Made by a program: the position numbers and the translations under genes
Shown here: positions 14,104 through 18,600 of the stretch, piece after piece
How positions within the stretch are numbered: the stretch's first letter is position 1
Layout of the letters: each line of letters begins with the position of its first letter
Notes under the pieces: model-generated
Told to the model about the DNA's origin: nothing
What the model saw: only the letters and a program-made list of their open reading frames with translations
Database searches by the model: none
Assembly (NCBI GenBank): GCA_036383935.1
Contig: DASVNI010000480.1
Location: 1-18,600, forward strand
Source: AG11 sp036383935
GTDB taxonomy: Bacteria > Gemmatimonadota > Gemmatimonadetes > Gemmatimonadales > Gemmatimonadaceae
Direction of reading: 5' to 3'
DNA length: 18,600 nt

Positions 14104-16035
14104 ATGTGCGGGATCTGCGGTGTCGCCGCGGCGGATCCGAGCCGTCCGATCGATCCGGATATGGTGCGGCGGATGACGACCACGCTCTGGCATCGCGGTC
14201 CGGACGGCGAGGGCCAACACACCGCGGACGGCATCGGGCTCGGGATGCGCCGCCTCAGCATCGTCGATCTGGCAACCGGCGACCAGCCGATCGCGAGCGA
14301 GGACGGACAGCTCGTGCTGGTCTGCAACGGCGAGATCTACAATCACGTCGAGCTGCGGCAGGAGCTCGTGCGGGCGGGACACCGCTTCCGCACCGGATCG
14401 GACGTCGAGGTGATCCTGCACCTGTACGAGGACCGCGGGCTCGCATGCGTGGACGCGCTGCGCGGGATGTTCGCGTTCGCGCTGTGGGATGCATCGAAGC
14501 GACGACTCGTGCTGGCGCGCGACCGCGTCGGGATCAAGCCGCTGCACTACGCCGAGCGGCCAGAGGGGCTGTACTTCGGCTCGGAGGCGAAGGCGATTCT
14601 CGCGTCGGGCGCGGTGCCGGTGTCGCTCGACCCGGCGGCGATGCACGAGCTGTTCACCTTCGGGTTCCCGCTCGCGCCGCGCACGATGACCGCCGCGGTG
14701 CGGCGCCTGCCGCCCGCGCATCTTCTGGTGTACGAGTCGGGGCGCAGCACGCTGCAGCGCTACTGGTCTCCGTCGAAGACGAACGACGTGTCGCCGACGC
14801 GGAGCGCCGACGATTGGGCGGAGGAGCTGTTCGCGTGCCTCGACGAATCGGTGCGGCTGCACCTGCGCAGCGATGTCCCCGTCGGCGCGTGGCTGAGCCC
14901 CGGGCTGGACTCGAGCGGGATCGTCGCATTGATGTGCCGGCACGTCGGACTGCCCGTGCGCACGTTCAGCCTCGGCTTCCAGGACCCCGACGCCGACGAG
15001 CTGCGCAGCAACCGCACGCTCGCCGAGTTCGACGGCTATCCACTGGTGGCGGAGCGGGACGTCTCGTCGAACGCCGACTTCGACCGCCTGCCCGAAGCCG
15101 TGTGGCACAACGAGGATCCGAGCACGACCGGACTCGAGGTTCCGCGGCTGCTGCTGTCGGAGCTCGCGGGACAGCGCGTGAAGGTGGTGCTGACCGGCGA
15201 AGGGGCGGACGAGTTGTTCGGCGGCTACTTCTGGTATCGCCTCGATCGCACTCTCGCGCCGCTCGGTATGCTCCCGCGACCGGTTCGCGCACTGGCGGGC
15301 GTGCCGGTCGTCCGGTCGCGCTGGCCCTGGGCGTCGCGCGTGATGTGCGCGCCGCGCGCGCTGGGCCGCGCGCGGTTGGGGGCGATGATCGGTCCGCCGG
15401 CCGGGGGCCTCGCGTTGCTGCGGCCGGAGGTACGCGCCGACGCGCTCGAGGCAGCGCGCGCGATCCCCGACGGGGACGGCGAGTGGCGAGGGATGCATCG
15501 CACGAATGCGTTGCGGCAGCTCGATCTCTCGACGCGGATGGCCGATCTCGTGGTGCACAATCTCGATCGGCAATCGATGGCTGCGTCGCTCGAGGCACGC
15601 GTCCCCTTCCTCGATCATCACGTCGTGGAGCTCGCGATGCGCATTCCGCCGTCCGTGCTGCTGCGCGGCGGCGAGCCGAAGCATCTGCTGCGACAGTCGC
15701 TCGCACGCGTGCTGCCGCCGGAGCTGGCGCGACGGCGCAAGCGTGGGATGACGGCGCCGCGTCAGGGGTGGCTGCGTGGGCCGCTGCCGGACTTCGCCGC
15801 GGAGGCGCTTTCACCGTCGGCGCTCCGCGACGCCGGTTACTTCGACGCCGGCGCGGTGGTGCGGCTGCTGGAAGCGCACCGTGCCGCGCGCATCGACGCG
15901 GGCGATCTCCTCCTCGGCGTGCTCGGCGTACAGCTCTGGCACTCGATGTTCGCACGCGGCACGCTGCAGGCACCCGAGTCGAGGGCGAGTCGGACGCACG
16001 CACGCGACGACGCCCAGCCGGTGGAGGCGCGGTGA
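14104..16035 (+). CDS. asnB: Asparagine synthase-type glutamine-dependent amidotransferase
   Basis: A 643-residue two-domain enzyme. The N-terminal class II glutaminase is complete: catalytic Cys2 in MCGICGV, HRGPDGEG (30-37), NGEIYNH (75-81) and TGSDVEV (98). It frees ammonia from glutamine. The C-terminal synthetase adenylates a carboxylate and amidates it: the PP-loop reads LSPGLDSSG (264-272), where most members have S-G-G-x-D-S, and LTGEGADELFGGY (363-375) follows. Near the end KHLLRQSLARVLPPELARRRKRGM fits AsnB. Start ATG 14104 is required so that Cys2 is the terminal nucleophile, and GGAGG lies 10 nt upstream. Metabolic asparagine synthesis is possible, but the position among ligases and a methyltransferase, and resemblance of such AsnB proteins to those of surface-polysaccharide or natural-product loci, favour a specialised amidation. 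The stop overlaps the methyltransferase GTG. Confidence 0.93.
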   Translation: MCGICGVAAADPSRPIDPDMVRRMTTTLWHRGPDGEGQHTADGIGLGMRRLSIVDLATGDQPIASEDGQLVLVCNGEIYNHVELRQELVRAGHRFRTGSDVEVILHLYEDRGLACVDALRGMFAFALWDASKRRLVLARDRVGIKPLHYAERPEGLYFGSEAKAILASGAVPVSLDPAAMHELFTFGFPLAPRTMTAAVRRLPPAHLLVYESGRSTLQRYWSPSKTNDVSPTRSADDWAEELFACLDESVRLHLRSDVPVGAWLSPGLDSSGIVALMCRHVGLPVRTFSLGFQDPDADELRSNRTLAEFDGYPLVAERDVSSNADFDRLPEAVWHNEDPSTTGLEVPRLLLSELAGQRVKVVLTGEGADELFGGYFWYRLDRTLAPLGMLPRPVRALAGVPVVRSRWPWASRVMCAPRALGRARLGAMIGPPAGGLALLRPEVRADALEAARAIPDGDGEWRGMHRTNALRQLDLSTRMADLVVHNLDRQSMAASLEARVPFLDHHVVELAMRIPPSVLLRGGEPKHLLRQSLARVLPPELARRRKRGMTAPRQGWLRGPLPDFAAEALSPSALRDAGYFDAGAVVRLLEAHRAARIDAGDLLLGVLGVQLWHSMFARGTLQAPESRASRTHARDDAQPVEAR

Positions 16036-16853
16036 CGACGCGGATGGAAGTGCCGGGACCGCGCGACGAGCGTACACCGGCATCCTGGAATGCGGTGGCC
16101 GGCGAGTGGGGGCGGCTGCACACGCAGCGACTCTGGCGATCGTACTGCGATCTCACGCACACCGCGCTGATCGAGCGATGGTTGCCGAGCGCGCCAATCG
16201 ACCGCGTGCTCAAGACCGACCTGTTCGACGAGATCGTCACGGACGGACTGTATCCCGTGCTGGCGCGACACGCGGGCGTCGTGGTCGGGATGGACGTCGC
16301 GGCGAGCGCAGCGTCACAGGCGCGCGCGAGACATCCGGCGCTCCAGACGCTGTCGACCGATGCACGCCGGCTGCCATTCGCGGATGGGAGCTTCGACGCG
16401 ATCGTGTCGAACTCGACGCTCGACCACTTCGAGACGATCGACGAGCTGGTGGTCGCGCTCCGGGAGCTGGCACGCATCACGCGGCGCGGGGGAACGCTCG
16501 TGCTGACGCTGGACAACCTGGCGAACCCCGTGGTGGCGCTGCGGAGCGTGCTGCCCCAGACACCGCTGCGCCGACTCGGCCTCGTTCCGTACTACGTGGG
16601 CGCGACCTGTGGTCCACGACGAATGTGCGCGCTGGTGCGCGAGGCGGGATTCGAGGTGGACCAGGTCGAGACGCTGATGCACTGCCCGCGCGTGTTCGCG
16701 GTTGCCGCGGCGCGCGTGGTGGATCGCTACGGCTCGCCGGCACTGCAACGGCACTTTGTCCGGCACCTTGCGTGGTACGACCACCTGGGAGCGTGGCCGA
16801 CACGGCACCTGACGAGCTACTTCACTGCCGTGCGCGCCGTGCGTACGGGTTAG
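16032..16853 (+). CDS. Atypical class I SAM-dependent methyltransferase
   Basis: A 273-residue predicted methyltransferase, last gene of the block. Typical later motifs are present: the acidic strand end VVGMDVAAS (about 84-92), STDARRLPFADGSFDAIVSN (108-127), LDHFETIDELVVALRELARI (130-149) and RRGGTLVLTLDN (151-162). The region where motif I (acidic-x-G-x-G) is expected, residues 56-72, instead reads DRVLKTDLFDEIVTDG, without the glycine-rich loop. SAM binding may thus use a different loop, or the protein may have another role. GTG 16032 sits in a GTGA overlap with asnB and has GGAGG four nt upstream, whereas ATG 16044 has none, so GTG was chosen. Its stop overlaps the converging DUF6496-like stop. 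The methyl acceptor is unknown. Confidence 0.8.
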   Translation: MTTRMEVPGPRDERTPASWNAVAGEWGRLHTQRLWRSYCDLTHTALIERWLPSAPIDRVLKTDLFDEIVTDGLYPVLARHAGVVVGMDVAASAASQARARHPALQTLSTDARRLPFADGSFDAIVSNSTLDHFETIDELVVALRELARITRRGGTLVLTLDNLANPVVALRSVLPQTPLRRLGLVPYYVGATCGPRRMCALVREAGFEVDQVETLMHCPRVFAVAAARVVDRYGSPALQRHFVRHLAWYDHLGAWPTRHLTSYFTAVRAVRTG

Positions 16854-17122
16854 CTACGAGGGGCGCGCTTGTGCCCCTTCCTGTTCGCGGTCGCCTTTCG
16901 CGCGGTGCCCTTCTTCACGGCGCGCTTGCGCGGCACCTTGGCGCCGGCTTTGCGCGCTTCGCTGAGTCCGATGGCGATCGCCTGCTCGCGGCTCTTCACT
17001 TTGGGATGATGTCCCTTGCCGCTCTTGAGCGTTCCCGCTTTGCGCTTGGTCATCGCGCGCTTCACGCTCTCGCTCGCGGCCTTGCCGTACTTGCGAGTGC
17101 TCGATTTTCGTGTGGTGGCCAT
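16850..17122 (-). CDS. Lysine-rich DUF6496-like protein
   Basis: A 90-residue, highly basic protein. It contains the segment KSREQAIAIGLSEARKAGAK (about 43-62), which matches the small DUF6496-type proteins I recognise by pattern, preceded by RKYGKAASESVKRAMTKRK and a Lys-Ser-Gly-Lys-Gly stretch. The C-terminal about 27 residues (KRAVKKGTARKATANRKGHK) are a histone H1-like Lys/Ala/Arg tail that suggests nonspecific DNA or RNA binding; this is inference. ATG 17122 is backed by GGAGAG about 7-8 nt upstream on the minus strand. Its stop overlaps the methyltransferase stop by 3-4 bp, tail to tail. It lies downstream of the PAP2 gene, separated by about 100 nt containing a GC-rich hairpin. Confidence 0.75.
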   Translation of the reverse strand: MATTRKSSTRKYGKAASESVKRAMTKRKAGTLKSGKGHHPKVKSREQAIAIGLSEARKAGAKVPRKRAVKKGTARKATANRKGHKRAPRS

Positions 17123-17162
17123 GGTCCACTCTCCGCGTACGGGTGATGCTGCTCGTACTGCG

Positions 17163-17182
17163 GCGCGCGCCCCGGCGCGCGC
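17163..17182 (-). terminator. GC-rich hairpin between the PAP2 and DUF6496-like genes
   Basis: GCGCGCGC (17163-17170) pairs with GCGCGCGC (17175-17182) around a CCCG loop, about 40 nt after the PAP2 stop on the minus strand. No T-tract follows. It may be a weak terminator or simply a product of high GC, since alternating GC self-pairs easily. The rest of the 17123-17221 spacer has no recognisable element beyond the DUF6496-like gene's ribosome binding site. Confidence 0.3.
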
Positions 17183-17221
17183 TCGTGCGTCGAGGGGCGC
17201 AACGTCCGTTCCAGACCGACG

Positions 17222-18127
17222 TCAGCCAGTCGGGGACGCGACGTGTTCTGCCGTCTTTGCGGCGGCCTGCGCCACCTGCTGCACGACGGGAGCCTTCTCC
17301 ACGGGCGCGGGTGCTTCGTGAGCGAGGACCGGCGCTCCACGCCAACGCGCGAGCACGAGCGACGCTTCGAGCGTCGCCATGCAGAACGCTGCCCAGGCGA
17401 GTCCAACGATGATCCCCCCGAGAACATCGGAGGGATAGTGGACGCCGAGGTAGAGTCGCGTCAGGCAGATGAGGGCGATCATGATGATCGCCGTGACGAG
17501 CGTGATGGCGCGCGACCAGCCGTGCTTCTGCAGACGGGCGAGCAGATAGGCGACGGTTCCGTAGACGACCGTCGCGCTCATCGCGTGGCCGGAGGGGAAT
17601 GACGAGCTGGCGGCGTGCGTCTGCCACTCGAACACGCTGGGCCGCGCGCGATCGAAGTAGAGCTTGAGCACGTTGTTGAGAATGATGTTCCCCGCGGTGG
17701 CGGCGAGGAGCAGCTGCGCGGAGATCTTGTGCTCCGTGTGCCAGAGGAACGCCGTCGTCACGCCGACGATCGTCATCACGACGATGCCCGTGCCGAGCGG
17801 GGTGACCTCGGTCATGATCGTGGTGAGCCACGGCGTGTGGTGCGCGCCGAGCCACTGGAGCGCCGCGACGTCGAGCTGCTGTGTGTAGCCCTTCCTCACC
17901 CGCTCGGCGAGCTCGGCGAACGCGAGTGTGCCGGCGATGGCGACGACGATACCGACGAGCAGGAAGATCCCGAGGGTGAGATAGAACTTCTCGGCGTGGC
18001 CGCCCATCCGTCGCAGGCCGCCGTAGCAGAGATGCCAGAGGAGCTCGAGGTGCCCGCGGGGCGTGCTCCGGCGGTCGCTAGCCGAGTCGATCGGCGGCAG
18101 AGAAGGGGACGGGCTCGGCGCGGTCAT
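17222..18127 (-). CDS. PAP2-family membrane phosphatase
   Basis: A 301-residue integral membrane phosphatase of the type 2 phosphatidic acid phosphatase family, acting on lipid phosphates such as phosphatidate or undecaprenyl diphosphate. The three-part catalytic signature is complete: K-x6-R-P in KLYFDRARP (155-163), SFPSGH (176-181) with the catalytic-pathway His181, and R-x5-H-x3-D in RLYLGVHYPSD (Arg224, nucleophile His230, Asp234). About six membrane helices are visible, the first at 49-70. The N-terminal about 25 residues are Pro/Ser-rich, and the C-terminal about 45 are a soluble Ala/Pro/Val-rich tail. ATG 18127 is the first start in frame. It faces the GH43-like gene across a 108-bp divergent spacer, which carries a short tRNA-like sequence but no clear promoter. 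Confidence 0.92.
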   Translation of the reverse strand: MTAPSPSPSLPPIDSASDRRSTPRGHLELLWHLCYGGLRRMGGHAEKFYLTLGIFLLVGIVVAIAGTLAFAELAERVRKGYTQQLDVAALQWLGAHHTPWLTTIMTEVTPLGTGIVVMTIVGVTTAFLWHTEHKISAQLLLAATAGNIILNNVLKLYFDRARPSVFEWQTHAASSSFPSGHAMSATVVYGTVAYLLARLQKHGWSRAITLVTAIIMIALICLTRLYLGVHYPSDVLGGIIVGLAWAAFCMATLEASLVLARWRGAPVLAHEAPAPVEKAPVVQQVAQAAAKTAEHVASPTG

Positions 18128-18235
18128 GCCGGATGTGAGTTCAAGTCCCGCGCCGGACCATCTAGACTGCCATCGGCGGGCTCGGCGCGAGAAGATTTCG
18201 CGTTGCCCCGCCGGTCCTTCTCATTCCCGACGTCG

Positions 18236-18600
18236 ATGGAGCCGTCATTGGGTCTCGCATTCCGCATCACGCTGCGTTTCCGCCTCGTACTGACTTTCGC
18301 ACTCACGGGTGTGACGTTCGTCCCGGCCGTCCACGCTCAAACTCCGACCCCGAGCCCGACGACGGCCGGACCGAGCGGAGCGATACGTACGACGCCACCC
18401 GACGTGCGCACGGGACTCAGGCTGCCCGAGATCCAGCTGCACGACCCGTGGATCCTCGCCGACCGCTCGACGCGCACCTACTACCTGTACTCGTCGGCGT
18501 CGCCGAGGATCACCGGTCAGGGCCGTACGGGGACGCTGTATTACACGAGCAAGGATCTGGCGACCTGGGAGGGGCCGCGCATCGCGTTCGTCGTGCCCGA
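18236..18600 (+). CDS. Secreted GH43-like glycoside hydrolase, N-terminal part only
   Basis: The first 121 complete codons of a gene leaving the window. A signal peptide is clear: Arg-containing N-region, hydrophobic core LVLTFALTGVTFVPA and a probable signal peptidase I site at VHA-QT (about residues 33-34). A Pro/Thr/Ser linker follows, then LHDPWILADRSTRTYYLYSS (from about 69), the first blade of a five-bladed propeller as in GH43 enzymes. The Asp in HDPW would be the catalytic base. TLYYTSKDLATWEGPRIAFV is the family's next repeat pattern. GH43 enzymes cut arabinan, xylan or related plant glycans outside the cytoplasm. The ATG at 18236 suits the signal peptide; no strong ribosome binding site is visible. 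Calling the exact subfamily needs the missing part. Confidence 0.7.
   Translation, partial: MEPSLGLAFRITLRFRLVLTFALTGVTFVPAVHAQTPTPSPTTAGPSGAIRTTPPDVRTGLRLPEIQLHDPWILADRSTRTYYLYSSASPRITGQGRTGTLYYTSKDLATWEGPRIAFVVP

Noticed and set aside
12246..15684. Long minus-strand open frames opposite the ligase, dehydrogenase and amidotransferase genes
   Set aside because: Arg/His/Pro-rich translations with no recognisable motif, fully covered by well-supported plus-strand genes; typical high-GC antisense frames.
14106..16031. Upstream extension of the methyltransferase frame through the whole amidotransferase gene
   Set aside because: The extension is Arg/Ala-rich shadow sequence; the real start is the GTG at 16032 with GGAGG in front and a GTGA overlap.

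Overview
This is a high-GC bacterial window (strong G/C bias at third codon positions, GTG starts, ATGA/GTGA gene overlaps) from a Gram-negative-like soil or environmental bacterium. A Gemmatimonadota member would fit: type III glutamine synthetase, an ECF sigma with an RskA-like anti-sigma, and many short operons on both strands. That placement is inference; no rRNA or ribosomal gene is present to test it. There is no complete tRNA, insertion sequence, CRISPR array or phage gene.

Layout. Positions 1-5600 are all on the minus strand: a flotillin/SPFH protein (C-terminus cut by the window edge) preceded by an NfeD-like membrane partner with a striking histidine-rich segment; a 13-bp stem-loop; a type III glutamine synthetase; and an MFS exporter. 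Positions 5705-7230 (plus) hold an ECF sigma factor overlapping its membrane anti-sigma factor, with a short octamer tandem repeat in the divergent spacer shared with the MFS gene. Positions 7370-9057 (plus) hold a small SWIM zinc-finger protein, endonuclease III and a GNAT acetyltransferase. The GNAT gene converges on a minus-strand BKACE (DUF849) enzyme, and the two 3' ends share a 15-bp tandem repeat.

The most distinctive block is 10103-16853 (plus), five tightly packed genes, four of the junctions being 4-nt overlaps or a 34-nt gap with a good ribosome binding site. They are two diverged PaaK/CapK-type adenylate-forming enzymes, a Glu/Leu/Phe/Val-type amino acid dehydrogenase, a glutamine-dependent asparagine-synthase-type amidotransferase, and an atypical SAM methyltransferase lacking the usual glycine-rich motif I. 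Together they look like a compact pathway that makes or attaches an amidated, methylated, amino-acid-derived group. No carrier protein, NRPS, PKS, glycosyltransferase or transporter is seen with them, so the product cannot be named. This is the best candidate for an undescribed system here.

The right end (16850-18600) has a lysine-rich DUF6496-like protein and a PAP2 phosphatase (both minus), then the start of a secreted GH43-like protein (plus) that runs off the window.
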